From contig JADFUC010002073.1 of the NCBI GenBank assembly GCA_019722365.1, positions 1-64,000 on the forward strand: a DNA stretch of 64,000 nucleotides. The letters are read 5' to 3'. Positions 49,806 to 63,855 of the stretch are shown piece by piece (the first letter of the stretch is position 1; each line of letters opens with the position of its first letter). The notes under the pieces are model-generated. The model was not told the DNA's origin, made no database searches, and saw only the letters and a program-made list of their open reading frames with translations. This DNA comes from Lithospermum erythrorhizon (taxonomy: Eukaryota; Streptophyta; Magnoliopsida; Boraginales; Boraginaceae). The position numbers and the translations under genes were made by a program.

Positions 49806-51900
49806 AGAGAGTTTCAGGGGAAAATTTTCTCCACCTCCTTAAGTGTTTCTTTAGCCCGATCAATATGGTAGGTGTTCTGAATCTTCTCACTTTATCCCTA
49901 AAATAAAGGCACAAAAAGTAACGTAGAATATTCAATAATGATTCTTCAAATAAAATTAAAACTTATCCCCAAATACATGAAAGGAAATGAACACGATTAG
50001 AAATACCCAACAATCATCTCACCCCCAATATTCTCATACGCTATATTTGAAATTCCGGAAGTTATAATCGTGATTATAGTTCGCTTTTGGCTTGTTGCGA
50101 ATTTTTAAAGCCTCAATCGAATTAAATATATTAATTTTATGTTTAACCGAACATACAGTGAGCGGATCATCATACCTCTAACGCCACTGAGTTAATCCTA
50201 ATATATTAATGCCAACAAAAGTTAGAACACATATATGTCAACTTACATATATATTTTGCAATGTAATAATTGGTCGCTCAATCTAATTGTCTGACCTGGC
50301 ATATATTTATGAGAGATATAACATCTCATATATACTTCCAAAACTCCCACCAAGTTCTGGACGACATTTGTAAAGCTTTATTACTTACTAATTAAATACA
50401 CGCATCCCTTATACGCGATTTCCAATGGGCCAAGCTATGGTAAAGAGCCTGTCACCAAACTCCTCACATCCGTACTTCTTTCTGGTGGTATTTAAGTATC
50501 AGACAAGATGGGGTACCCGAGGTTGGCCACAGAATCACCACGCTTCTCCAAGAGGCTCAAAATCTAATCCGTTATATCTCGGTTGTATTAATTCCATCTT
50601 GTGTACAAGATTTCACACAATTCTGGCTCTCTGTAGTACATAACTCAAGTCTTTATGTAATCCTTTCCTCATGGAAGACGCTAGATACAAGGTCAAAGTA
50701 CATTACCCTATGTAAAAGTTGAAACCAGTCACGTTGTGTTCAAGACCGCCATTTAACATAAGTTCTATGAGAAACTTCTTAGGACACGTAAGATATATAA
50801 TCTTCTGTTCTCACGGGCGTCAATATCCGCATCACCTGGCCAACCATTTCACAATCGTGATACCATGCTGATTGACCTAGTAGTAGAGTTCTCCCTTCTT
50901 CTAATCCAAGAAACGGATCGACAATCACCACATACTTCTTCAATTCAACGGTGACTTATCTTCGGGGTGGGACTACAATAATATTTTCTAGGGCTTCGAC
51001 GTATTGTAAGCTTTGCTTTCACAGTCCTCAACTCCAGCTTTTTAGAAACTTTATATTACAACGGAATAAATTTCATTACCTATAGTAATAATACATACAT
51101 ACACATTATATATACATATGTAAAATCATAGTTTGAAAAATCAATTACATATATATATTTTATTGAACTTGGAAGCTTAAAATAACTCATTGGTTCACAA
51201 TCGCCACATGACATATATATAACGAAAAACTAGTCCCCACTAAACTAAGATCACTCATCTGGCCGGTTATTCCTCGAATAAAGACGACATACTTCGCATA
51301 CATGCTTGACCGGATCTTGGTTCCCGAGAGCTCAGAGCTATCACCCAAAGATTTATCCGAGTATACCCCACTGACCTCTGCCAACGCAGTACACCCAAAT
51401 CTCTACTCACGAATTAACTGTTAGAAGCTTCCTTCGGCAGCCAAGAATGTACTACTGTCAGTTTAGCCAGAGTAGCGCTTGCCCGCACGCACCACACACT
51501 GCTCGAAAGTAATACATATAACTTATCGTATCAATTATCGCCTCTACTCCAAACCCGGCATCGGTGTAACCCCTTAATAATAACTCATTATCCTCAATCG
51601 TATACAAGGCGCATATCTTTGTCCTTCATACTTTAAGTATGGCCTTACAACGTACCCAGCTTCCACCTCGACACATGATCGGGTAATGCCTTGTTATACT
51701 TGAAATGGCATTTATTAATAGACGCCAGACATAATACGGCATACGATGATCTATGGTCAGATGCATAAGAACATCACTATCCTTTTTTCTCTAGCCTCGC
51801 TTAAGTGACAATCGAACGGCCGGTAGTAATCTATTACGTCTCATGGGAGGTTTCTCTTGATATCCATCTTAACCGTCAACACGGTCAATATAAACGGTGT
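49806..51900. other. Unassigned, probably retrotransposon-derived
   Basis: No domain could be read with confidence on either strand. The segment lies between a truncated Gypsy LTR and a Copia LTR fragment, and its composition resembles the decayed internal regions elsewhere in the window. The longest frames (60-72 codons) show no motif. Confidence 0.35.
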
Positions 51901-52999
51901 CTGCTAAATTAAACCCAAAACCGTTTAAAACTGAATGATTGAAATTGAATTATCAATCAATAATTATGACCCAATCTAAATACCTAAATATTGAGGCGTA
52001 ATATTATTAGCGTTAATCTAGTATGAATTTATTCGATAAACACCAATTCATACATCCCGGATCCTCAAATTAATGTATATTAATCTAAACACAAAATATA
52101 AATGTATGAATACGAGAATCCTTACATTGCAACGGAAGCGAACGAACCCAAATCCTCACAATCAACCTCGCGTGAAAGCCCCTTCAAAATCCTCTCCAAA
52201 GCTTGTTCAACACCGAACGACGCCCTCTGCATTGCACACACCAAAGCAGGAAAAACTAACCGAGTAATTTGAACTTGTTAGAGTTTGAAGATGAAAATGA
52301 ATTGAAGAGAAAAACTCTCTTCCACCACTATGGAGTGGGCGGTTTAGGGGGGCGGGATTTTTAAGCAGATTCTTATCGTCATTTAAAAAAAACCCAATCC
52401 CCACTTTAAATGGCCTCTCTCAAAGCCCTAAATTCCATTCAAGCAACTCGTTAAGAAATCGGGCTTAACTCAAGTAATCTCACTAGACCGCTATATGAGC
52501 TTCTAATTAAATAATGAGTTACTAGTAGTTGTTCTGCCTTAATTAACTTAACAAGTCATCAATTAAAAATATCACCATTCTAATAACTTGTATCGTTGTC
52601 TTCATCACTTTCACCGCTTAATTGATTAAACTTCGCAGTTTAACCACCGATGCCTTCATCAAATTATATTTGACAAATATATAACATTGAGAGATAGTTC
52701 CCAATATACAAAGTCTCTTTTAATTTCATTCATAAAATATTATTCGAATAATATCAGACAGGCGCGACCTTCTGCTCGACATGAGTTGTATAATAATAAT
52801 AATAATCGACCAATTACTATTATTATAACGATTAATGAGTAAGATCTAGCAATCGCCAACCCCTTAATTATCATATGAGAACCCACACTACAGTGTGTAA
52901 TAATATACAATTGTCATGTGAACACTAAGTTCCGGCATATAACCAAACCGGTAAATGACTGATACACAATTGTCAAGAACGGGCACAATGTTTCCAACA
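51900..52999 (-). repeat. Copia copy 3, 3' LTR fragment
   Basis: The minus strand starts TGTTGGAAACA at 52,999, preceded by a polypurine tract AAAGGGCAGGAGA (about 53,016-53,004), which fixes the 3' LTR boundary. It matches the LTR at 1.65-4.55 kb, including GAGTTGTATAATAATAATAA, CGACCAATTACTATTATTATAA and AAGATCTAGCAATCGC. Only about 1.1 kb aligns readily; the rest is missing or too diverged. Confidence 0.65.
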
Positions 53000-55900
53000 C
53001 TGCATCTCCTGCCCTTTGACGGCATTACCTTACACCTCCTTTATCGCCATGACCCCAGTCGCAGCCAACCATGCTAAGTGCCACGAAACACCCACAACTC
53101 TCTATACTCTAGAGTATGAACCTAATAAGATGGCATTACGGCCCCATAAACCAATAATCAAGACTCAATCAAGTACAGAAGGCCCCAGATTCCTTGTATA
53201 TCAGTGATTTTATAAATCCTCCCACTATGTATCAACATCTATTTGTTATCATCACATGGGACTAACATATGCTGCTATAATCCCCGCTATGTATCGCTTT
53301 CGTCATATAGTCAAAAGCATGTAGCTATATAACACGTATAGTTATATCGTAGTCAAAGAATTGCCGAATCAAAATTCTAAACAAATAACATGCAGACACG
53401 TATATGCCATTAAGCCTTCTATGCACTGCTGGTCATCATACCTCTCAGCCTCCCTAGTCATATGTGACCTGTGGGCAGCCTTTACGGTATCGATCTGTCT
53501 GTGCCAACGTGATCAATCTCGATCACTAATCAAACACTACGTTAGTCATACGACGCTTGTCGCCTAACTATCAAGATCTAACCAGCCTTTACATCCTATG
53601 TTTAGCTTCAGTGTAATCAATCATGTTGCCTCTCTAGAAAAACATGACCAGCCTGGGGTGGATTTAACTCACTCATCGATGATACAATACATGTATATTA
53701 TATGGGAATTTAAACATATAGACGAAGTAAACAAATATACTACTAGAATATAAGAAGCAACAATATTCAAATGTTTACATAATAGATACATATCGACTCC
53801 CACTTAATCCCAACACCACCGGCGAAGATCTATCTAATTCCATGTCACGTGACGCCATCACGCTACCGAACACTTAAGCTCAGGAAAGAGGTCGGCCGTT
53901 GGCCTCTCACATACTTCTTCTTACATACATGACATATCACATCTATTAAGCATGTCTCTAATTAGGTGATATCGGTACGTGTTTCGATTTGTAGGATGCT
54001 GCCTGTTTTTAGTTACCAGCTATCGCCCACTATCAAGGTTGGCCAAAGTGCACCAACCTGGTCCCTCAATGCCAGTTCTACACCAAGCCTCGGCTCACTA
54101 ATTTCTTAATCCAACATGCTTCTTTAGCGGCTTCGTGACGCCACAGACTCGTATGTAGAATCGGCACAGTACCTCTGCTCGAACCTCCAATATACCACCG
54201 CCCACCGCTGCATAAAATACATACACGTATCAAATTGATAGTCGCCTTTTGTCATTGAACTGCACGGTGTGTACCGGTGATCATTTTCAATCATCATCTC
54301 CACCATACCAAGAAAGTTAGTTCTTTCTCGATACTAAGATGTAATCCAAGCACTTCACCGATTGAAGGTCAGTATCTACCGGTTATACCTCCTTCACCCA
54401 TAGCACACATCGTGTCTGAGCATAACATGGCATACATGACATGGATGCTATAGCGAAAGTCGCAGAAGGTACATCCTTCATTTTGTTCATATTTCACATC
54501 AGTACTGACACCGCGGCCTCCGCCGGAAGCTTGAACCCACGTCTACGGGATTATCTTCTTCGGGAATTGGCTCATGTCAACCTTTCGCGCAGACCTTATT
54601 TCATAGGTATCTCGACAAAGTCCAATTAGCCTCTCTCTGCCCGGATCTCGATGGATTCTTTTATCTAAGTATATATTGCATTCTCTAAATTTCATTGAAA
54701 ATACTTACACGTGGATCAGAAGTTCAAGCATCCTACTAAGCTTCAATGAGATAAGTACTGCTATCGACATACAGACTATGAATGATACATAACTCCCACT
54801 TACCTCTTTGTACACAAGATTTTTCTGCTCGATGAAACACAAAATCTTTAATCGATTCATCAAATGTAGATTCCAATCAAGTGATGCTGCCCGCCACCAT
54901 AAATGGACCTTGCAACACATGTACATATCTTCTAGGCCTTTTCGTGGATAAAAAGCCCTGGAGGTTGTATCATACACATCCTTTCTTCTAAATTTCCTTC
55001 GGTAAGAAAGCCAGAAGCTTCCTTGCATTCAGTTTGCCATATATTTTACAGGCCACATGAATGCAAAGAATGGCTAAGATTATCCGATGATTCTGCCAAG
55101 GCATAGGTTCTCACATACAGTCAGTGAACTCATTGCTTGAAACCCACTACAAGTCTTAAAGCTTTTGAAAACATCGATGTTTCTCCTGCCTTTACCATGT
55201 TTCTTCTAAATACCCATTTACATCTGGTGGCGAACCCATTTGGTAAACTCAATAAGGACCAAATCCTTGCCTGCACATAGAATCCATCTCAGCCAACATC
55301 CTCATGAGATCGCTTCTTTATAAGAAAGGGCTCGTCACTTCTCTTAATGATGTAAGGCTTTCACCATACCGGCCGCTTCCGTTCAAGATCCCCTCGGCTC
55401 CATCTCCTAAGTGGTCAAGTTCTTCCATAACTCCCCGTAAGAACCGGATCTTCTATGAAAGTTAAGCCAATTCTTTTATGCTGCATGCCTCTATTGGCTC
55501 GGATCTCTATCAGTTTCATCAAAAGATTTAACACCATTGGCTTCTAGCCCTTCTAGACGTATATTCCTTTCTTCAAGGAACACCCTCGTCTTTAATACAA
55601 GAATGAAGATTTTATTCTCATGCTTTTTGTGTGGTGGTAGCATAGTAAACTTCAATCTAAGCTTCCTTTGGGATATCCTGTATGAAGAGATTTATCGGAT
55701 TGGGCGCAAAGTCCTTTTGTTAATCTCTTAACATAAGCTTCACAAAATTCTTCAAACCTGAAACCCAACTGGACTCTCAAACCAGCTCACGGGGGAGTTT
55801 TCTACTCACTTTGTTGGACATCCATGTGTAAAATGGCCGCCTTTTGTGCCGCATATCCCCATAAATTAACCGGTAGATCGATAGGCTCATCATGCATCGA

Positions 55901-57840
55901 ACCATATCGTTGTTCGATTTTCCTTTCTCGACACGCTACGCTTTTATGCCTCGCCGGTCAGTGGAAAACAATACAATACACTCTCGAGATATCACTGTGA
56001 CTCAAATATTCTCCTCCACCCCCATCGTGAATCGAGAACTTTTATTGTCTTGTTCAATCGTTACGTACTTCCTTCATTTTGGAACTCCTTTGAATTTTCA
56101 CAGCGATTCCTCTGCTTAGGTCTCATCGTACAAAAACCGTGATTCATCGTATCACTAAATGTAATGAAGTTACAGAGTACCTCTCCTCAGATATATGTTC
56201 ATTGGCCCACATACATCGGTAAAAGGTAGATGATCCCCTAATAAATCACTCTTGCCCTTTCATTGAACTGAAGTGGAGTTTTTAGTCATTTTGCCCAAAA
56301 GGCAAAGACATTCACACTTATCATATGATTCATAATCTAAAACCTTCAAGTATCCCAATCGAGAGCGGGGAGTTTCTTGGATTCGGTTCTCATACCCCAA
56401 TCAACGCCATAGGCATGCTTGGTTTAAGTCATTGGGGCTTATTCCGCTTTAAGCTTGCATAAGCTATACCACCTGCCAATCATCATGTCTAAAACGAACA
56501 GACCATGCCTAAGGAGGCGTGTACCAAATACTACCCCTATCTTAGAAAGGATCCTGGGGTTCATCTGGGATCTAACAACCATCATTATTCAAAAATAGAA
56601 ACAATAATATTCCCCGCAAATCGCAGTACATAAACCCGGAGATGTTAAAACAGTTCTCTGGCACCAAACCGATGGATCCTACAGGCCGCAACCTTCGGCC
56701 AAGGCCTCACACGTAGATCCATTTTTCGAAGTTCTCTTTGACTCAAGTTCCTCCTGAGAACCACAACCGGCAGCACCCACGGTATAGAATTGAAGTTGTA
56801 AAAACTTCACGAAGATACATACCTATAGGCCGAAAGGCATCATTTTCCCACATCTCAGAACTTCCCGCAGGTCGACTTCCACAACGGCATCTAGGTTCCC
56901 GCAATAACGACATTCGGCCATCCTTCCTAGCGCGTTCCCCTGGTCTGCCAACTTTGGGATTCCTCGAACCCTTGGCTTCTTGTTTGCAACTTCTTTCTAT
57001 TTCTTGACTTGCTTAATCACCAAAGTGAGTAAGTTTAGTCTAATCATCTTATGCGCCTGCTAGACAACCTCAAACTTCTAACAGTATTATCGTTCATGAC
57101 AAACAGAATGTCCGGAAGAGACTTCGGGATTGTATCCACAACCACCAGACACTGAGCCAGGCGCTGAAGGCCGATCGATCGTTTAATCATTTTAATGATG
57201 GTTCGCAAAATCCGCCTCACTACTGGCCCACGCATCACATCTCTCTGCTTAGCTTCCTTTCGAATAATTTCTGTCAGGTGAGGTCACAATCTTTCATATT
57301 GACTTGGGAACTAAGGTTCCATATCAAAAAGCACTGCACATCGACATCTACGTGATCGCACTTGTGCTTTTTGGTGATCCCTTTTCCTGACGGGTGCACT
57401 AGGTTACTTCGAGAACCTTATTGTTCAATGCATCTTAGCTTTCCTCGCTTGAGAATACCCTCAAGTTTCTCGAGACCACCAAGGCCAAAGTTCGGAAGAG
57501 TTCACCTCGCACAGTTAGTCGAATGGAATGCATGAGTAGTAGTATACAAAATCTACAATATAAGACAACATAATCGCAAACTATCACGCTAAACACTTAC
57601 AAATAAATTAAAGTAAATACTAATACTTCAACTTCACAAAATATATACAAGATCAAGACCAATATATTTTTAACCAAACCAAGAATCGCATATTTTCAAT
57701 CCAAGATAATAAGAGGTTATCAACCAATTATGTAAAACTACACCTTTGTGTCAGATACTATTCAAGATGCCATCCGACTTTGTATCTACAAACCCATTAA
57801 GCATACCAATTAAAACCAAATAATTACTTGAGCCATCCTA
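53000..57840 (-). mobile_element. Copia copy 3 internal region (decayed)
   Basis: Minus-strand pol-gag in order. RNase H remnant VVYWRFEQRYCADSTYES near 54,130-54,200. MYAMLC-type block near 54,400-54,440. A degraded YVDD block near 54,740-54,790. RT start (EMDSM then WGSPP-like remnant before a degraded CKWVFKKK) near 55,190-55,300. Integrase start DLLGII then DVCGPMNI at 56,190-56,245. Protease remnant (TTS then a broken DTG-GSHIC) near 56,760-56,800. Gag-side sequence aligns with copies 1 and 2 to about 57,840, where similarity ends inside the 5' LTR. Many frameshifts; not functional. Confidence 0.8.
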
Positions 57841-60120
57841 AAGTTTTCCACAACGTTATGGAAATAATTTATTTATCAAAGTGCAAAACTATATTAAACT
57901 TATAACCATGTTGGCACAATAAACCAATAACCGAAATAAAAAATTAATTAAAGAATGAATTAAATTTATAATTCATTAGAATTTTGGAATTTAATTATAT
58001 AAACAACTAATTAAAAACAACAAAAAAAACCTAAAACCAAAAGAAATTAAATCATAATTAAACATATAATAACAAACAATTAAACATACAACTAATTATA
58101 AAAACAAACACTAAAAAAACAAAAAAAACTAACCTTTTTTTTGTATTGCTGGGCAAGGCATGGTCGTGCTATGTAACTGCCGAATGGGGAGTGGGGGGCC
58201 GGGGTCAAGTAAAGGGGTACTATATGTAAAAAAAATAAACTATAAAAATTAGGTTTTTATTTATTTATAGATTCATGGGGGCTTGGGCTTGGGGTCCGTA
58301 AATACATTGGCCTCAATTTTTGTAACAAGACCAGCCCAACCCACACCATTGTTTCAACACACAGACAAAAAATCCATTAAAAACCAAATCTGACCTAATA
58401 ATTGAAGAATTTAATATACCCTGATTTTGAATTTCATCCACGCCAAATTTTCTAGTAATTGCCACAATTTATTTAAAAAACATTCATTAATTGATCCGAA
58501 CGATTAAACGACAAACAAATTGTATTATTTTTGTTTCAATATTGAAGTTTACATCTCTGCTAAAAGTTTAATAGAATAGTTTATTAAATTAATATTCTTT
58601 ATTAATTCATTTTGTAGACAAATGATTAAACTGTTATATAAAAATAGGATTATAATTTCAAAAGTAACAATTTAATTATTTATCTGTCAAAAAAAATATA
58701 AATACTCAGAGTTTTTAAAATACTATTTAAACAAACACACATGATTTTCCGTCCTCGTTATTTGTTTCCGTAGAGTCTTGGGATCGAGAACAAGCATATT
58801 ATTGAAGATGAGTTGGAAAAAAAATTGGTCTAATTCTAGGTAGTAATGATGTTTAGTGTTTATATTTCAAGATTTATAAACAATAAATATGGAGAAATAG
58901 AAATAAGCATGGAGTATTAGATAAGAATATTCAAAAAGAAACAAAGATCATATCAGGTGTAAACAACCAACAATAACACTAATTTATTTCGCAGTAGATT
59001 ATATCATGTGTGATCTTTTTAATCTCCTATACTATGCTATTTTCAGACACCTGTTTATATTTCTTTTATCTTTCTGGACATCCCTATCCCCAAATACTGT
59101 CTGGATCCTCATAAAGCCAGACAAAATTTAATTATTTTATCCTAATACTAAACTACATGTGTAAAAAGATACTGTATACATTTTAATATAATCAAATATA
59201 ACCTCACACTTTTCTTCTTTAATATCCTCACCTGACCCCCACCTCCCTCCTAAACCCCGAGTCAAGTATACACAATCAAATAATGGCTGTACTTGGATGT
59301 CAAACGACTATTATACTCAAAAGATAAGAATTGTGAAGCTTCATTGTGCCAAGAAAATTGTCATCACTCAAAAAAGCATTATTCCGATGTGTGTGTATGT
59401 TACATCCCTCCCAAATTAACATTAGTCCTAACTTGACGGAACCCTACACATTCTTCTTCACACAACCTACTCCTACTCCCCACCTCACAACCCTTATGCT
59501 AATGCCCTCTACCCTCACCCCACAACCTCCAATTCATTGCCCTCAAATAATATATGTACGTTATTCCTCACATTTTTACATCTGCTAATGGAAACAATTA
59601 CTTGTGAACATAAGCGCTTTGAGGTGAGCGTCACGAAATTCTTCATTCCACTTATCGTACACCCCCCCTTAACGCGTTTGTCGAACCTGTTATACACACC
59701 AAATAAGAAAATGGGCTGTAAGATGAATTATTTGCCCTCCCATTCGTAGTTTTGAAGAAGTTGTGAAGCCACAAGAAAATCTATTTTACTAAAAAGCTTA
59801 CTATTTCGATGCACACATGTTTGGTGACTTGTTTGATGATGTTTACTATCCGAGTGTACCACCAGTCCCCTCATCAGTCAAACTCCTCCTCTTATTATCA
59901 CATTCAAACAAAAAGGGTATGTCTTTAATAATCATTTTCTCAAACATGCAGGTGCATTCTAAATTCTCAGACTCCTACACAACGAAACAAACTTATCGAA
60001 ACCGAAATTGTTGTTTTGCTAAAGTTGTCAACTTTATTTGCAGTTTTTTATACCATTTTTTGTTCTTGATTTCAGACATTTTATTGCAGCTTTTGAGCTT
60101 GAGCTGAAATAGTAGTTTTG
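57841..60120. other. AT-rich intergenic DNA
   Basis: Mostly A/T-rich, with a GC-richer island at 58,140-58,330. An imperfect direct repeat of about 70 bp (GTGAAGC then CAAGAAAAT then AAAAAGC-TTA-TATT-CGATG) occurs at about 59,332 and 59,758. No gene was recognised. Confidence 0.4.
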
Positions 60121-60208
60121 TGTGAATTATAGTGAATATAGCAGCATCTAGAAAGAGTTGTAGCCATTCAACTGATGCAAGAAAAGAGGTTCACATTATT
60201 GTCCGGTT

Positions 60209-60526
60209 TTGAATGTTAATTTTTACTCCAATTGTTCCGAAATGGTTTTGATGATGGAGGCGGGGTGGTGGCTTTGGGTGGGTGGTGGGTTACAGGTTTT
60301 GGGTAGGTTTTGGGTTTCTTATGATGATCTGGTTGTGAAGGGCAAGCCAAGGCAGATGGAACTGTGGGGTGAGGGTACAAGTGTAGACACAGAGGCTTTT
60401 AAGATCTCAAAAGGCATAGCCATTGCCAAAAGCTTTATTGAACGCTCGTATAGTGGCGCAGTTAAAAAGAATAATAACAAGGAAAGATATTTTAATTACG
60501 TAAACAAGCTTTATATTTTAATTTAA
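60209..60526 (+). other. Unidentified 105-codon open frame, possible gene relic
   Basis: The part from about codon 38 onward (DDLVVKGKPRQMELWGEG then SVDTEAFKISKGIAIAKSF) has protein-like composition, unlike the surrounding AT-rich DNA. The first 37 codons are G/W-rich and look like a translated G-rich tract. No family was recognised and no splice partner was identified. It may be a fragment of a decayed gene or a chance frame. Confidence 0.2.
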
Positions 60527-60529
60527 AGC

Positions 60530-62594
60530 TGCTGCTAGACATATTTGTACCTAAATCCAATAATATGCGATTCATCAATGCTAAAACGATGCGACTATTC
60601 AGAAAGATAAATTTAACATCATTTCGTTAAAACCAACTAAAAAAGATACGTATAAGATAAAGACTAAAAAGAATTAAATTAAAAATGTGTTAACAAAATC
60701 TAAAAGTCGGTAGCAGAATTTAACAAATAAGTTATTACCACAATCTCGACATAGATTTGATAAGCCTTATTGTGACTCTCCAACGTATCGGTTAATTTTA
60801 AGGAACCGAAACCTAAGCCTCTAGTTCTGCTCCTGCTCTATTTCTGAAGATGCTCAAATCGCCTGAAATTTTTGATTTGCATTTTTTACCAATTTTAACA
60901 TTTATTTAATTCTTTTTTTAAACACATTTTCATCCTATTATTTACATTGGGATGCACCTATTAAATAGTGTTAATAAACAAATTTAAACCGAATAGAAAA
61001 TTAGAACACGCCCTAATAATACAAATTAAGCTCAATAATCCAATACAAAAACGTTAACAAGCCATAATGATCCTAATACAAACAGTTAACAAAAGATTAA
61101 TAATCCGAATACAAATGTTAATGTTACTAATAAGTCCGAATACAAAAACAAAACAAGTATTAATAGTTCAATACAGCAAAAGATCGAATAGTACAATTAA
61201 CTCGAACACGGATGATGAGTGCCTACCATCTACACAATAAACTATCTGTAATCAAAGAACGACAAATATGAACAACCATAAATCTAATCAATAAACATAT
61301 CAAAAAATACAATAAAATAGTTCAATAAAATCCTGTATTACTATCGACATTATAAATAGATATATATGCTAAATAATCAATAGACGATAATCAATAATCA
61401 AGACTTATGTATGTACATAATACAACAAAACAACAGTCAATACTTTTTTACAATTCAAAATCTTTAAATAAAGTGGCAAGGGGAAAAAGAAGCAAGTGCT
61501 AATCAATTAACGTTATTATACACGCATAAAGGATTAACATTACACATTGCAAGAACCAAAGAATTAAAGAAACAAATCCTGCTCATTTTCCATTCTTCCC
61601 ATATCTCAGCCAGACAAGAACTATAGGTTCAATTCATGCTCATTTTACCAGCAGATTCTAATATTCTTCTAATTAACAAATTTCTAAACTCAACTACAAA
61701 ATAACAGCATAATTACCATACAGACCTCAAAAGCACCAAAATCATACCCAAAACCATGACAAGAAACCATTAAACATATATTAAGTTTTTTTTTTTTTTA
61801 AACATAAAATTAAACATAAATTAAGTTTTTTTTTGAGAGTTTATATATATATTTATTTATTTAATTTTTTTTATTAACAACTGTTCAGCCTGGTTCAACT
61901 GACGGGTTCTCTCGAGAAAATCAACCGAACCTACCATAATCGTTATTTATTTTAACCTGCAAATCGGGGAAACTGGGGTTCCACCGTCTCCTCCACTTGC
62001 TATTTTTGTCTGCTCGGGACGTGTTCGGTTCTGGATTTATATTTTGTTGGCACCCCTCTAGCTTCCATGTATTTAACTTCCCATCATAGAACTCTCAATA
62101 ATTGTTGATGAGGAGAATTAACAATTTTCATATATGGCAAGTAAGATGTATCTTTGGCGAAAAGGATACATTAGGAATTAACAAAAAAGTACTCTGACAA
62201 TGAAAAAATTGTTCTGACTAGCCTTCCAAAAAACAAAAGACTATGAGAATTTCAACTTAAAAAATAACAACCAAATTGATCACTTAACTTATCCTTCAAA
62301 CGAAATAACTGATAAATGATTCGACATTCTTGCTTCCACTTAAAAAGACAAGAACCAATGTCCAGAGATAATCCAACCCTGTACATGTAATCTACCTTAT
62401 CAAAATAAATCACTAAAACACCAAATATGTTGTACAAAAACATCACTCCCTCGGCACCAGTGCAGATAATCTATTCTGCTAGCTTAAATATGCACTTTTT
62501 AGTATGGAATCCCCGTACCCGACACAGTTCAGCCTTTGACATCATACAGGTGACCAAAACGGCCAACCTGATCACGAATGGCCTTTCCGATATC
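60530..62594. other. AT-rich intergenic DNA and 3' flank of the PP2C gene
   Basis: Contains a weak A-rich tandem pattern near 61,010-61,200 (units with AATAATCC-AATACAAA and GTTAACAA), poly-T runs near 61,787 and 61,826, and the 3' untranslated region of the phosphatase gene next to 62,594. The exact transcript end was not determined. Confidence 0.4.
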
Positions 62595-63855
62595 TCAGAA
62601 CCATTTTCGCCAACTGGCTGATCGTTTGTCGATTGATAAGAACCTGGGAAGACTAAGCAGACTGTTCACCCTAGTTATACCTTCGAGAGCTGACCACTCA
62701 TCATCTTCAGCAGTTGAAAGGCACTCGGCTAAGCTCCTTTTGGATTGCCCTATAGTCTTAACTGAGGAGACTTCACTTACTGTTTCATCAACTGGTACTA
62801 TCTCACTACAATCTTTGGTGGTACCTGAACGCTCGAGAGTAGATGATTCAGAAGGTAAAACATCGTCAATCTCTGAACACTTATCCAATGTGACCAACTT
62901 TTCTGTCTTCAATTCATTGGACGTATTACTTGCCAAACTAACTTGCGATGCTGTATCAACAGAAGTTGTGTGCTCCAGGAAGAGACAGACAACTGCACAG
63001 TCGTCGGTTTTTGATGTTGGGTATTTGAGTCTCCATGACCTGGTAGCACAGTCTACAAGAGCTCTGGCAGCTGTTCCACGCCCAGGGGCTGAAGCCACAA
63101 TATCCACGGCTTCCTTATTAGATAGCACGTCCCAAACCTGCATGGAAGATCATTTCAAATCATCAGTTTAGGTAGATATTAGCAAGGATTTGATATAACA
63201 AATCAGATTTTTCTCATACATAATTTACTGTTTGGAATATAAATTTGGAAATAAAGAAAACAGTTTGGCATGTTTTTGGAAAACGAATATGTGTAAACAA
63301 AAGAGAACAATAACAAAAGTAATTATCTCTCCAATTTGCAAGGTGTTTCTCACCCCGTCACTGGCAAGAATTACAAACTCATCTTTGTTGGTAATTTGGT
63401 GGTAATAAACATCGGGAACAGAAATTAGGCCAAAGTCTTTGAGGCAAAAGTCCCCAAAAGCTCTAGCCATGGCCAACCCTGGAGAATCACTATAAGGCAA
63501 CCATACACGAGAAACCTCTGGTTCGTCTTGCAATGCAAAGACCCTTCCTTTGCATTTCTCAATCCTTGCAGCTTCTCCTAAACATAAAAGAACGATGTTG
63601 AGAACTTTATAGCATTTGGCATCAAAATTCTATGAGCAGAAATGCTGAATGAGGAAATTCCTCTAAGTTTGTAAAAGTATGTGTGTGTGCATTCATGCAC
63701 TCTTGAAATCGAGAATAAGAAAGGGAGATAGATGTACTTGGAAGATTAGGTTTTAAGTCTACAGTCAACTGTAAGGCCATCAAAGAGTTATCTGCCTCTC
63801 GGGTTGCTAGTACTGCTCGTGAATCACCAATATTTCCAATAATGATATCTTGACC
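62595..63855 (-). CDS. Protein phosphatase 2C, clade E-type, C-terminal exons (5' end outside window)
   Basis: PPM-family Ser/Thr phosphatase that removes phosphate using a two-metal centre of Asp residues. Three exons (63855-63738, 63577-63354, 63137-62595; GT-AG introns, phases 1 and 0) give 294 residues to the TGA. The first reads IIIGNIGDSRAVL then LTVDLKPNLP; the second VFALQDEPEVSRVWLPYSD, GLAMARAFGDFCLKDFG and FVILASDG; the third VWDVLSN then KYPTSKTDDCAVVCLFL. The Asp of ASDG and of DDCAVV are metal-ligand positions of the family. The N-terminal catalytic motifs lie beyond 64,000; 63,859-64,000 looks intronic. A Ser/Thr- and acidic-rich tail of over 100 residues follows, ending in EWSALEGITRVNSLLSLPRF and WRKWF, typical of the Arabidopsis PP2C33/PP2C52 group. 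All visible exons are intact. Substrate unknown. Confidence 0.93.

Noticed and set aside
62578..63171. A 197-codon plus-strand open frame
   Set aside because: It is antisense to the last exon of the PP2C gene, whose minus-strand frame carries conserved phosphatase motifs.
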